The position numbers and the translations under genes were made by a program. The notes under the pieces were generated by a model. It ran no database searches and was not told the origin of the DNA. It saw only the letters and a list, made by a program, of their open reading frames with translations. Below are positions 42,148 through 53,084 of a stretch of 64,000 nucleotides of DNA, piece by piece. Every line of letters begins with the position of its first letter. Position 1 is the first letter of the stretch. The stretch comes from Pholiota molesta. Lineage: Eukaryota; Basidiomycota; Agaricomycetes; Agaricales; Strophariaceae. Location of the stretch: contig JACGCK010000006.1 in the NCBI GenBank assembly GCA_014925825.1, positions 620,001 to 684,000 on the forward strand, given 5' to 3'.

Positions 42148-44087
42148 TTGGAGTACCAAAAGAAAGCATTAATTTCTCCTATTCACACCGAACGTATTTT
42201 TCCCGCTGATGCTACAGATTATATTGCGGCGATCAATGCCATTTCTTTTTCTCCTCCTGTCAACGCTCTCACCACTCTTGCCATTGACAATTCGGAACTT
42301 CTCGAACATTTTAAAACCGCGTTTCGTGAAGATACCGAGTGGCGTGAGGCGGTTCTCAGAGGCGATTCTGACTTTACCTTCCAGGACGATATGGTCTTTC
42401 ACAAGGGCCGTGTCTACGTTCCCAAGTCTCTACGCGCCGAGATTTTGTTCTCGCGTCATGACTGCGTTCTTGGTGGTCATCCCGGCCGACCAACACGGTA
42501 CAGAGAGTCCTTCGTGACTACTCCTGGCCTGGGATCTACACCTACGTGCGTCGTTACGTCTCGGCGTGCGATACGTGCTGTCGTACCAAGATACCACGTC
42601 ATAAACCCTATGGCCTTCTCCAACCTCTCGACATTCCGAACCGTCCTTGGAAATCGCTATCAATGGACTTCATCGTCAAGCTTCCGAAGTCCCATGGGTA
42701 TGATTCAATTTTTGTCATTTGTGATCGTTTAACTCGCGCCGCACATTTCATTCCGTGCAACGAGTCTATGACTGCTTTCGACCTTGCGTGGATCTTCATC
42801 GACCGCATTTTTCGCTACCACGGTCTTCCTGATTCTATTATTTCTGACCGTGGTGCTCTCTTTGTTTCGAATTTTTGGAAAGAACTAACAAAGCGTCTCG
42901 ACATTGAGTCACGAACTTCTACAGCCTTTCACCCGCGCTCAGATGGTCTCACAGAACGTACCAACCAGACTCTTGAGACCTATCTGCGCGCGTACTCGTC
43001 TTACCAGCAAGACGACTGGGTTGACTACCTTCCTCTCGCCGAGTTTGTATTCAACAACAGCGATAACGCTTCCACCAAACAATCTCCTTTCTTCGCCAAC
43101 TACGGTTTCCATCCCACTTTCTCTCCCAAACTCTCCGAAAATGTATCAGTCCCAGCCGCCTCCGATCTCACTGAACGCCTAGATGTCATTCACCAAGAAC
43201 TTCATGCCGAACTCACGTATTCGCAAGAAAAACAACAAAAATATTTCAACGAACATGCTCTCTCCTCCCCTCACTACCAACCCGACCAACTAGTCTGGCT
43301 CCTACGTCGTAACATCCGTACCACCCGTCCCTCTCTCAAGCTTGATCACCGCCGCCTTGGACCTTATCCAATTGTTCGAGAAGTCGGCAAGCAATCCTAT
43401 CTTCTTCGTCTTCCCTCCTATCTCTCTCGTCTCCACCCCGTCTTCCACACCTCTCTCCTCGAACCCTATAATGACCCCTCCGAATTCCATTCCCATTCCG
43501 ATCCCGAGCCTTTCTCTATTTCCGACCCCGCCTTATCCATTTCTAACATCCTCGACTCTCGTAAAACCAGCCATCGTTACGAATACCTCCTACATTGGTT
43601 CAGCTTACCCGACGCCGAAAACTCCTGGGTTCCCCTCTCCGACATTCCTTCTTCTTCTAATGAACTTATAGAAAAATTCCACCGTCGTCACCCTCGTGCA
43701 CCACGGCCTCATCCTTTAATTCTTCAACAACAATTTCCCTTCGATACTAATATTTCTGATCCCTCACAGCCTCCGTCGTCCGTCGCTCCCGTGCCCGCTC
43801 CGCCGTCCCCGTCCTCCGTCCATGCCCCATCCGCTCCATTGCCCCACAACGTCCCCAGTCCCTCGGTTCCCACACGGTCTCTGTTACCCCAACGGTCACT
43901 TTCTGCTGAACGGTCACTCGTAGATAGTAATCTTGGTGTGTCTTCTGCTTCTGTATTTCATCCTATTCGTCCTATTTCTCCCCCTTTATTTTCACAAAAT
44001 CTTCGTTCTAATTACGTTCCTCCCACTTCCACTACTTTACTTTCTGGTCGTGTTTCCAAACCTCCCACTCGTTACACTCCCTCGTAA
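42148..44087 (+). pseudogene. Gypsy (+) pol part 3: integrase and chromodomain
   Basis: Begins in the RT frame (EYQKKALISPIHTERIF), then loses one G near 42488 and moves to the frame that runs to 44087. The integrase has the zinc-binding region (HDCVLGGHPG ... CDTCCRTK), the core with SMDFIVKLPKSHGYDSI (first Asp), ISDRGALFVS (second Asp) and DGLTERTNQTLE (Glu), and a C-terminal chromodomain-like segment YEYLLHWFSLPDAENSWVPLSDI that classes it as a chromovirus. A Pro/Ser-rich tail follows. The stop overlaps the polypurine tract. The minus-strand copy keeps this region in one frame. Confidence 0.92.
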
Positions 44088-44099
44088 AAAGGGAGATGA

Positions 44100-44242
44100 T
44101 GTTATGATCAAGTCCGTAGTTAGTCATGTGTTTTGTCTCACCTAGCTTACTTAGTCCGTACGTAGCTCATTTGTACGTCTCGTCGAAACAACGCGCATCC
44201 TTACTCGTTATTCACGTCCTCGCCAAGTCCCTGACCGTAACA
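44100..44242 (+). repeat. Gypsy (+) 3' LTR (143 bp)
   Basis: Preceded by the polypurine tract TAAAAAGGGAGATGA (44085-44099). Unusually, it is not followed by the target duplication but by an inverted LTR piece. Confidence 0.97.
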
Positions 44243-44350
44243 GTAGTAAGGATGCGCGTTGTTTCGACGAGACGTACAAATGAGCTATGTACGGACTAAG
44301 TAAGCTAGGTGAGACAAAACACATGACTAACTACGGACTTGATCATAACA
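44243..44350 (-). repeat. Inverted LTR tail of the Gypsy (+) element
   Basis: GT followed by the reverse complement of LTR nucleotides 1-106, ending CATAACA at 44350, then the target duplication TCCTA. The GT equals the 2-nt spacer between LTR and primer site (38538-38539). It was therefore part of the integrated molecule. Confidence 0.93.
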
Positions 44351-44447
44351 TCCTACTGCCACGTCATCGCGTCAGAAAGTTCATCGCACACCCCCACGCA
44401 TCCTCTCTCACCGCCGCCACGTCATCTCGTTTCCATCTCGCTCTATC

Positions 44448-47400
44448 ATGGCTTCTTCCTCTCTCCCCACCTTTGCCAAACTCAATGCCTCCAACTACCC
44501 AACTTGGTGTGGTGAAATGCAGGCTTGGCTACGCTCCCAGGGCGTTTGGCGCATCGTTTCCGGTCAATCCAAGGCCCCCACGGTCTCATCGCCTCCCAAG
44601 GACGGAGAAGAGGCTGCACTCGACGCTTGGTACCTCAAATCGGACAAGGCAGCTGGCTACATCTATCTGGCAGTGGATGAGAACCAGAAGATCCACTTTG
44701 CGACGATTTCGGACGATCCAGTGAAGATGTGGGCTGCCCTGGCTGCAGTACACCTTCAGAAACGTCCTGGTGCACGCTTCAATGCCTATGACGACCTCTT
44801 TTCGATCAGGAAGCAGGAAGACGAGACGCTGCAGTCGCTTATGAACAGGGTGGACACTGCTATCAACCACATTCAGGACCTTCGGCCTAAGGACTTCACC
44901 CTCTCCAGTCTAGATGATGAGCTGGCCAGCATGACACTCATCAGGGCGCTTCCAGACGAGTTCAGTGCGTTTGCTTCGTCTCTCCTGCTGATGGACAAGT
45001 TGGAGAAGTCCACCATCCATCAGGCCTTTGTTACAGAGGAGTCCCAACGTCGCCATCGCGCCTCTGTCACTCCCAACGTCTCCTCTGCCCTTGCTGCATT
45101 GTCCTGTTGCGTGCACCACAGCCATGCTACAATCAGGAAATTGATACAGGGCGATCTCGTCACTGGTCTTGTCTTGTCGAAAGATGAACCCGACCCGATT
45201 TGCGAGGCATGCTTGGCAGGCAAAATGACCTCTGCACCATTTCCCAGCTCAACTAGACAATCCCTTGCACCGCTTGAACTCATCCACTCTGACCTTCATG
45301 GACCTCTTCCTGTCCCCAGTCCTGAAGGATATCGCTACTGGATCACTTTCCTGGATGACCGCACCAAGCTGCATGCTGTACACTTCCTAAAACGCAAAAG
45401 CGACGCATTTGATGCGTTTAAAACGTTCAAAGCCTATGCAGAGAACCAGGTCAATGCGAAAATCAAGGCTCTGCAGGATGACAAGGGTGGAGAGTACATG
45501 TCCAACGCTTTCCTCAAATTCACTGATTAGTGCGGTATTACACGACGCCACAGCACCAGGAATCACCCCCAGCAGAACGGAGTCGCAGAGCGTGCTAATC
45601 GCACCATTTCTGACCATGCTACAGCCATGCTCAACGAATCCAACCTCCCTGCTTCGTTCTGGGCCTATGCGGTCGCCGCCTATGTCCATGTCTGGAATCG
45701 CCTCCCTACGTCGCCTCTGCCTGGTACAACGCCCTACACTGCTTGGTTCGGCAAGAAACCGGACATTAGCCATTTCCGAGTCTTTGGGTGCACTGCCTAC
45801 GTCTATATTCAGCGAGATCAGCGCAAATCGCTCCAATCGCACATGGAGAAGTGCATCTTTGTTGGCTATCCATCTGGCTACAAGGGCTGGCAGTTCTACA
45901 ATCCGGTCACTAGGAAGTTTATCATCTCAGAACGAGCTATCTTCGACGAAAGGAGCTTTCCAGGCCTCAAGCGCACGTCTCCAGTCGACCTGACGCCTGT
46001 TGGCACTCCTGCGACCTTCCCAGATGTACCGGATTCCGGGGGGGATGACAACTTCGTTCCTGAGCCCGAAATCGCGCCAATCGAACCAGATGCATTACCA
46101 CAGCCTCTCCCTGCACCCAACGACGTTCCAGCGGATATTCCTCCACCAGACGAGCCAGCTCCACCCAAACTCGAACAGCCTGCTCCTGAGCTACCACCAC
46201 ACACTCCTGAACGCATTTCGCCACCTCCTGCACCCGTTCCAGCGCCAGCTCACGCTCCTCGCGCTCCACATCCACCTAGAGGCACAGCTGAGCCAGCTCG
46301 ACGCTCTACTCGCATCCCAAAGCCTCCTAGAGAATGGTGGAAGGTCACTCCGGCTCCTGCTGCTCCTGCGAACGAGAACGACGCTGGCCCTGCTCTAGAC
46401 AATGACATGGACGAAATTCAGTTTGCTGGAGCTGCCTCGACGTCGGATCCACATAACTACAAGCAGGCGCTGAAAAGCGATGATTCGGAACGTTGGAAAG
46501 AAGCCACACTCGCAGAGTACAACACCCTCATCCAAAATGGCACTTGGGAAATTGTGGACCTCCCACCAGGTGAAAAGGCCATTGGCTCTAGCTGGGTCTT
46601 TCGCATAAAGACGCATTCTGACGGCTCTATCGAACGCTACAAGGCTCGCATCGTCGCCCAAGGCTGCTCGCAACATCCCGGACGCGACTATCAGGAAGTG
46701 CACGCGCCGACGCCTCGTCCTGCGACGATATGGATGACGTTTGCCATAGCTGCTGCGGAGGACCTGGAATTGCGCTCTGTCGACGTTTCAGCCGCTTTTA
46801 CCAATGGAGACCTTGAGGAATACATCTACATGAGACAGCCTGAAGGATTCCATGAAGGCGGTCCCAACAAGGTCTGCAGGCTCCGGAAATCGCTCTATGG
46901 TCTCAAGCAGTCAGCTAGACAGTGGAACATCAAGCTGCACACTGCCCTCACGCACATGGGCTTCAAGCGAGTTGAAGCAGACCGGTCTGTCTACATTTAC
47001 TCTGATGGTCTTGTTCGCATTTTCGTCCCCATCTACATCGATGATATCACCTTCGCTTGCAAGGACGCTGCTGCGATTGACAGGGCGGTTGAGCAGCTAG
47101 CTGGACACTTCAAATGCCGCAATCTCGGACCAACGGAGTTCCTGCTTGGTGTAGGTATCACCAGAGACCGCAAATCGCGCACAATCGCACTCCACCAACG
47201 CCAATTCATCCTGGACATCCTAGAGCGCTACAACATGACCAACTGCAGCCCTGTTTCGACTCCCATGATTCCTGGCTATGTTCTAATGAAGGAAATGGGC
47301 GCATCCACTCCAGATGACATCGAATTCATGCGCACTGTTCCCTACCTCAGCTGCATTGGTTCCCTCCAGTATCTCGCCTCTATGACTCGCAGTGACATTG

Positions 47401-48005
47401 CTCAAGTCGTCGCCTACCTAGCGCGTTTCAACAGCAACCCTGGCCCGAAACATTGGGCAGCAGTCAAACATCTATTGCGCTATCTCAAGGGAACACTGGA
47501 GCACAAGCTGCACTACTCAGGCGAGCTGGGTCCGGACATGTTCACCACCTACTGCGACGCATCTCATGGCGATTGCAAAGACACCGGACGCTCTACAGGT
47601 GGTTATGTGACTCTCATGGCTGGTGGTGCGATTGGCTGGAGCAGCAAACTGCAGGGAATCGTCGCTCTCTCCACTACTGAAGCAGAGTTCATTGCAGCTG
47701 TTGAAGCAGGCAAGGAGATCGCTTGGATGCGCAACATTCTGCGCAAATTTGGCTACACCATTGACGTCCCTTCCACTCTATACATTGACAACCAATCTGC
47801 TATCAGTGTCTCAAAGAATCCTGAGCACCATGGACGCATGAAGCACCTCGATCTGCGCTTCTACTGGCTTCGAGATGCTGTTAATGACAAGATCATCCAT
47901 CCTTCCTATATCCCTACTGCTGAGCAAGTTGCAGACATTCTCACCAAGGCTCTACCAGCTACCAAAGTCCAATTCTGCAGAGAGCAGATGGGCATTTATC
48001 CTTAG
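44448..48005 (+). pseudogene. Copia-B copy 2 Gag-Pol, one nonsense codon, no protease
   Basis: The leader resumes after the Gypsy at 44356 and the ATG at 44448 opens Gag (MASSSLPTFAKL). After about residue 220 the sequence passes directly into the pre-integrase region (HHSHATIRKLIQGDL, CEACLAGKM): the zinc knuckle and aspartic protease are absent. Integrase Asp at residue 282 (HSDLHG), then DDKGGEY. A TAG at 45528-45530 replaces Gln; the same frame continues (NGVAERANR) through RT (YKARIVAQGCSQ, YIDDITFAC) and RNase H (YCDASHGDCKDTGRS) to 48005. The minus-strand copy (53085-56645) lacks the stop. It could move only with protease supplied in trans. Confidence 0.93.
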
Positions 48006-48062
48006 AGTATCTTTCTTTCTTTCTTTCTCTTTCTTTCTGAGACTGTTCAGATCATGGGGGGA

Positions 48063-48266
48063 TGTTAGAGTTGCCTAGTTCAGTCTCAGCTGATGTAGTC
48101 ACATGTGATCACATGACACACATGTATGTAGCTGTAGAACACCTTCTGGAGTCCTTAGTTACTCACTTCGGACTCCAGGCATTCATTGCCGCTCTGTCTG
48201 ATACACTGAGATGGCAAAACTCACCCAGCAGGTGTCTTGTACCGTCCCGAACTCGCCACCTTTCAC
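48063..48266 (+). repeat. Copia-B copy 2, 3' LTR (204 bp)
   Basis: Same as 36129-36332. Its 5' partner at 38020 is 262 bp and carries the extra internal unit. Confidence 0.93.
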
Positions 48267-49953
48267 ACTTTCCTCACCAGCCACAAAATCACGCTACTAG
48301 ACCTGGTGAACTGACTCATATCGATCTCTGGGGTAAGTGTCAGACTGTGTCCATTCATGGGTAACCAATACTATATTTGTTTCATGGATGATTACATGTG
48401 GCATGTACACCTGCGGTTTCTAAAATTAAAAACAGAAGCTGTTCAGAAGATCAAAGACTATTTAACTTCATTAAAGACTAATAATAAACAGCTGCACACT
48501 ATTCATGTAGATGGTGGAGGCGAGTTCATAAATCATGAGCTTCGTGAATGGTGTCAGCGTCAAGGCATCGAAATCACAGGATTGCTGTTGCACTAGGTAG
48601 GTGACAACTTGAGTGATGTCACTGCAAGTCATGGAGGCAAGATACTGGAGGGAACCAACGCAGCTGAGGTAGGAACATTTTGCATAAATTCGATGTCAGC
48701 TGGGGTTAAAGTGCCCATTTCTGTCATCAGAATGCATCCAGGAATCATGGGAGTTTTCTTTTTTTTTTTTTTTTTTTGAGTCAAGTCCTCATGCCCCTGA
48801 AGGGGGCACAAAGCTTTGGGGGGTGCAAAGAATCTTTATTGTGGTGGGTAGCAGCCCACACCTACTAACTACTACAAGCTAGTGATCGGCATGGGTAACC
48901 CGCAGGTACCTTTGCACCCTCACCCGCTAAACCCTCCACCCGAAGTACGGGTCGCAGGTTTGATGGGGTTTGAGGGTCTCAAAACCCGCATGGGTCAGCA
49001 CCATGGGTAAGTACCCTCAAGCATCTGCATAACACAGAGGCTGCCATTGCCCTCCTTGTGTATGCAGATGGCTGGGTGTACTGCCATGGTACCTCCTGAG
49101 GATGGTGCACCTGCAGTGTTGCCGTGCCCGTGCAAGCTGCTGATTGCCTCTGCAAATGCAAATGCAAGCCCCACGGATGTGCTGAGCATGCACCACTGCG
49201 CACCCACCACCAACCTTCATGAGGTGCTAAATAATGCCCTTGGCTGGACTGGCAGGAGCACTGGGGGGCAAGGGTGGCAGGCTGCTTGGGTGGTGGGGTC
49301 GGGCTGGCGGGGCAACTGGGCAGTGGTTTTGTCAGTGGGAGTAGAGCATTTGAGGAAGAGATGCTGTGCACATCCTTAGTGGGGGTCACTTGATATGGAT
49401 GACCTGGGTTTAGCCATTGTCATGCTTCATCAACTGTGCACCTGTTATTTGCATGTTGTCCATCCATCGTTATGTTTGCATGTTGTCTATTGTCATGTTC
49501 ACGTGTTGTCTGTCATTGTGTTCACACATTGTCCACCATTATCCTTGCTTGTCATTGTAGTTTGCTGATCAGCATGGTAAGAGTGGGGGTTGTGGCATTG
49601 CGCTGCCCAAGATAGACCTGTGAAGGGAGAGGGGTCAGTGGAGGAACAAGGGTGGTGGCTGCAATGCACCTTGAGGATCTCCCGCTCCTCGGGTCTTCCC
49701 TTCACTATCCAGCACCCACTGTGTCCCACTCGCATCGCAGATTCTGGCCCATATCCCTCATTGGAGGGGAGGGGCACACGGGTGTGAAGAAGGGTGCTTA
49801 GTGATTGAACAGCCTTGTCTGTTAATATTCTACATAAGGTCATGGCTATTACCCAGATAAAAATATTGCATCCAGAGAGGTAACTACCCACCTCACCTAG
49901 GTGACTTTGAATAATTCCGCTCTTTCCTGGTGCTCACTCACTGCTGGTCACTG
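48267..49953. repeat. Direct duplicate of the 36333-38019 spacer
   Basis: Base n here equals base n-11934. Only one difference was noticed (A at about 49664 for G at 37730). It contains the same Copia integrase fragment (48267-48594), Copia-B RT fragment (-, 48595-48756), poly(T) retroposon (from about 48757), motif cluster (48892-49019), tandem repeat (49449-49554) and fold-back terminus (49800-49953). Confidence 0.95.
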
Positions 49954-50215
49954 TGTTAGAGTTGCCTGTTTCAGTCTCAGTTGATGTGGTCACATGTGAT
50001 CACATGACACACATGTATATAGCTGTAGAACGATGTCTGGAGTCCTTAGTTACTCACTTCGGACTCCAGGCAAGTAGCTAGCTCTGTTCTCCCTCAATAT
50101 ACTCAGTTACTCACTTCGGACTCCAGGCTCTCATAGCCGCTCTGTCTGATACACTTAGACGGCGAAACTCACCCAGCAGGTGTCTCGTACCGTCCCGAAC
50201 TCGCCACCTTCCACA
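49954..50215 (+). repeat. Copia-B copy 3, 5' LTR
   Basis: 262-bp form; followed by primer site GGTTATGGGCCCC (50216-50228). Confidence 0.94.
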
Positions 50216-50430
50216 GGTTATGGGCCCCGCGCACACAGCGCTTTAAACTCGTTGTCCAACAACAGTCTCAACTTTCCATTTCCACACTCTCGCTCGTTTC
50301 GCTCGTACTCGACGCACCGTTGCTCCTACTGCCATGTCATCGCGTCAGAACGTTCATCGCACACCCCCACGCATCCTCTCTCACCGCCGCCACGTCATCT
50401 CGTTTCCATCTCGCTCTATCATGGCTTCTT

Positions 50431-50625
50431 CCTCTCTCCCCACCTTTGCCAAACTCAATGCCTCCAACTACCCAACTTGGTGTGGTGAAATGCAGGCTTG
50501 GCTACGCTCCCAGGGCGTTTGGCGCATCGTTTCCGGTCAATCCAAGGCCCCCACGGTCTCGTCGCCTCCCAAGGACGGAGAAGAGACTGCACTCGACGCC
50601 TGGTACCTCAAATCGGACAAGGCTG
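50431..50625 (+). pseudogene. Copia-B copy 3, gag 5' fragment
   Basis: The leader here is uninterrupted (no Gypsy). The ATG at about 50421 (MASSSLPTF) starts Gag, which is cut after about 68 codons (LKSDKA) at 50625, where an inverted Copia-B LTR begins. This leader shows what the empty Gypsy target site looked like. Confidence 0.88.
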
Positions 50626-50885
50626 TGAAAGGTGGCGAGTTCGGGACGGTACGAGACACCTGCTGGGTGAGTTTCGCCGTCTCAGTGTATCAGACAGAGT
50701 GGCAATGAATGCCTGGAGTCTGAAGTGAGTAACTGAATGTATTGAGGAGGAATGGGAGTAGCTACTTGCCTGGAGTCCGAAGTGAGTAACTAAGGACTCC
50801 AGAAGGTGTTCTACAGCTACATACATGTGTGTCATGTGATCACATGTGACTACATCAGCTGAGACTGAACTAGGCAACTCTAACA
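50626..50885 (-). repeat. Copia-B copy 4 (-), 3' LTR
   Basis: Reverse complement of TGTTAGAG...TTTCACA, adjoining the polypurine tract and AAAG-rich stretch (50886-50942) of a minus-strand element. Confidence 0.93.
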
Positions 50886-50942
50886 TCCCCCCATGATCTG
50901 AACAGTCTCAGAAAGAAAGAGAAAGAAAGAAAGAAAGATACT

Positions 50943-52777
50943 CTAAGGATAAATGCCCATCTGCTCTCTGCAGAATTGGACTTTGGTAGCTGGTAGAGCC
51001 TTGGTGAGAATGTCTGCAACTTGCTCAGCAGTAGGGATATAGGAAGGATGGATGATCTTGTCATTAACAGCATCTCGAAGCCAGTAGAAGCGCAGATCGA
51101 GGTGCTTCATGCGTCCATGGTGCTCAGGATTCTTTGAGACACTGATAGCAGATTGGTTGTCAATGTATAGAGTGGAAGGGACGTCAATGGTGTAGCCAAA
51201 TTTGCGCAGAATGTTGCGCATCCAAGCGATCTCCTTGCCTGCTTCAACAGCTGCAATGAACTCTGCTTCAGTAGTGGAGAGAGCGACGATTCCCTGCAGT
51301 TTGCTGCTCCAGCCAATCGCACCACCAGCCATGAGAGTCACATAACCACCTGTAGAGCGTCCGGTGTCTTTGCAATCGCCATGAGATGCGTCGCAGTAGG
51401 TGGTGAACATGTCCGGACCCAGCTCGCCTGAGTAGTGCAGCTTGTGCTCCAGTGTTCCCTTGAGATAGCGCAATAGATGTTTGACTGCTGCCCAATGTTT
51501 CGGGCCAGGGTTGCTGTTGAAACGCGCTAGGTAGGCGACGACTTGAGCAATGTCACTGCGAGTCATAGAGGCGAGATACTGGAGGGAACCAATGCAGCTG
51601 AGGTAGGGAACAGTGCGCATGAATTCGATGTCATCTGGAGTGGATGCGCCCATTTCCTTCATTAGAACATAGCCAGGAATCATGGGAGTCGAAACAGGGC
51701 TGCAGTTGGTCATGTTGTAGCGCTCTAGGATGTCCAGGATGAATTGGCGTTGGTGGAGTGCGATTGTGCGCGATTTGCGGTCTCTGGTGATACCTACACC
51801 AAGCAGGAACTCCGTTGGTCCGAGATTGCGGCATTTGAAGTGTCCAGCTAGCTGCTCAACCGCCCTGTCAATCGCAGCAGCGTCCTTGCAAGCGAAGGTG
51901 ATATCATCGATGTAGATGGGGACGAAAATGCGAACAAGACCATCAGAGTAAATGTAGACAGACCGGTCTGCTTCAACTCGCTTGAAGCCCATGTGCGTGA
52001 GGGCAGTGTGCAGCTTGATGTTCCACTGTCTAGCTGACTGCTTGAGACCATAGAGCGATTTCCGGAGCCTGCAGACCTTGTTGGGACCGCCTTCATGGAA
52101 TCCTTCAGGCTGTCTCATGTAGATGTATTCCTCAAGGTCTCCATTGGTAAAGCGGCTGAAACGTCGACAGAGCGCAATTCCAGGTCCTCCGCAGCAGCTA
52201 TGGCAAACGTCATCCATATCGTCGCAGGACGAGGCGTCGGCGCGTGCACTTCCTGATAGTCGCGTCCGGGATGTTGCGAGCAGCCTTGGGCGACGATGCG
52301 AGCCTTGTAGCGTTCGATAGAGCCGTCAGAATGCGTCTTTATGCGAAAGACCCAGCTAGAGCCAATGGCCTTTTCACCTGGTGGGAGGTCCACAATTTCC
52401 CAAGTGCCATTTTGGATGAGGGTGTTGTACTCTGCGAGTGTGGCTTCTTTCCAACGTTCCGAATCATCGCTTTTCAGCGCCTGCTTGTAGTTATGTGGAT
52501 CCGACGTCGAGGCAGCTCCAGCAAACTGAATTTCGTCCATGTCATTGTCTAGAGCAGGCCAGCGTCGTTCTCGTTCGCAGGAGCAGCAGGAGCCGGAGTG
52601 ACCTTCCACCATTCTCTAGGAGGCTTTGGGATGCGAGTAGAGCGTCGAGCTGGCTCAGCTGTGCCTCTAGGTGGATGTGGAGCGCGAGGAGCGTGAGCTG
52701 GCGCTGGAACGGGTGCAGGAGGTGGCGAAATGCGTTCAGGAGTGTGTGGTGGTAGCTCAGGAGCAGGCTGTTCGAGT
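50943..52777 (-). pseudogene. Copia-B copy 4 (-), RT/RNase H part only
   Basis: Minus-strand RNase H and RT, almost identical to 46160-48005 of copy 2. It has two 1-bp deletions (near 52151, in the VSAAFTNGD region, and near 52557). It begins at the integrase-RT linker (LEQPAPELPP) where it is cut at 52777 by the next LTR; gag and integrase are missing. Confidence 0.92.
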
Positions 52778-53026
52778 TGTGAAAGGTGGCGAGTTCGGGA
52801 CGGTACGAGACACCTGCTGGGTGAGTTTCGCCATCTCAGTGTATCAGACAGAGCGGCAATGAATGCCTGGAGTCCGAAGTGAGTAACTCAATGTATTGAG
52901 GAGGAATAGGACTAGCTACTTGCCTGGAGTCCGAAGTGAGTAACTAAGGACTCCAGAAGGCGTTCTACAGCTACATACATGTTTGTCATGTGATCACATG
53001 TGACTACATCACTTGGCAACTCTAAC
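52778..53026 (-). repeat. Copia-B copy 5 (-), 3' LTR (249 bp)
   Basis: Carries the long-form internal duplication but lacks a short segment near its 5' end (the CAGCTGAGACTGAA stretch is missing around 53009). Confidence 0.92.
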
Positions 53027-53084
53027 ATCCCCCCATGATCTGAACAGTCTCAGAAAGAAAGAGAAAGAAAGAAAGAAAGATACT

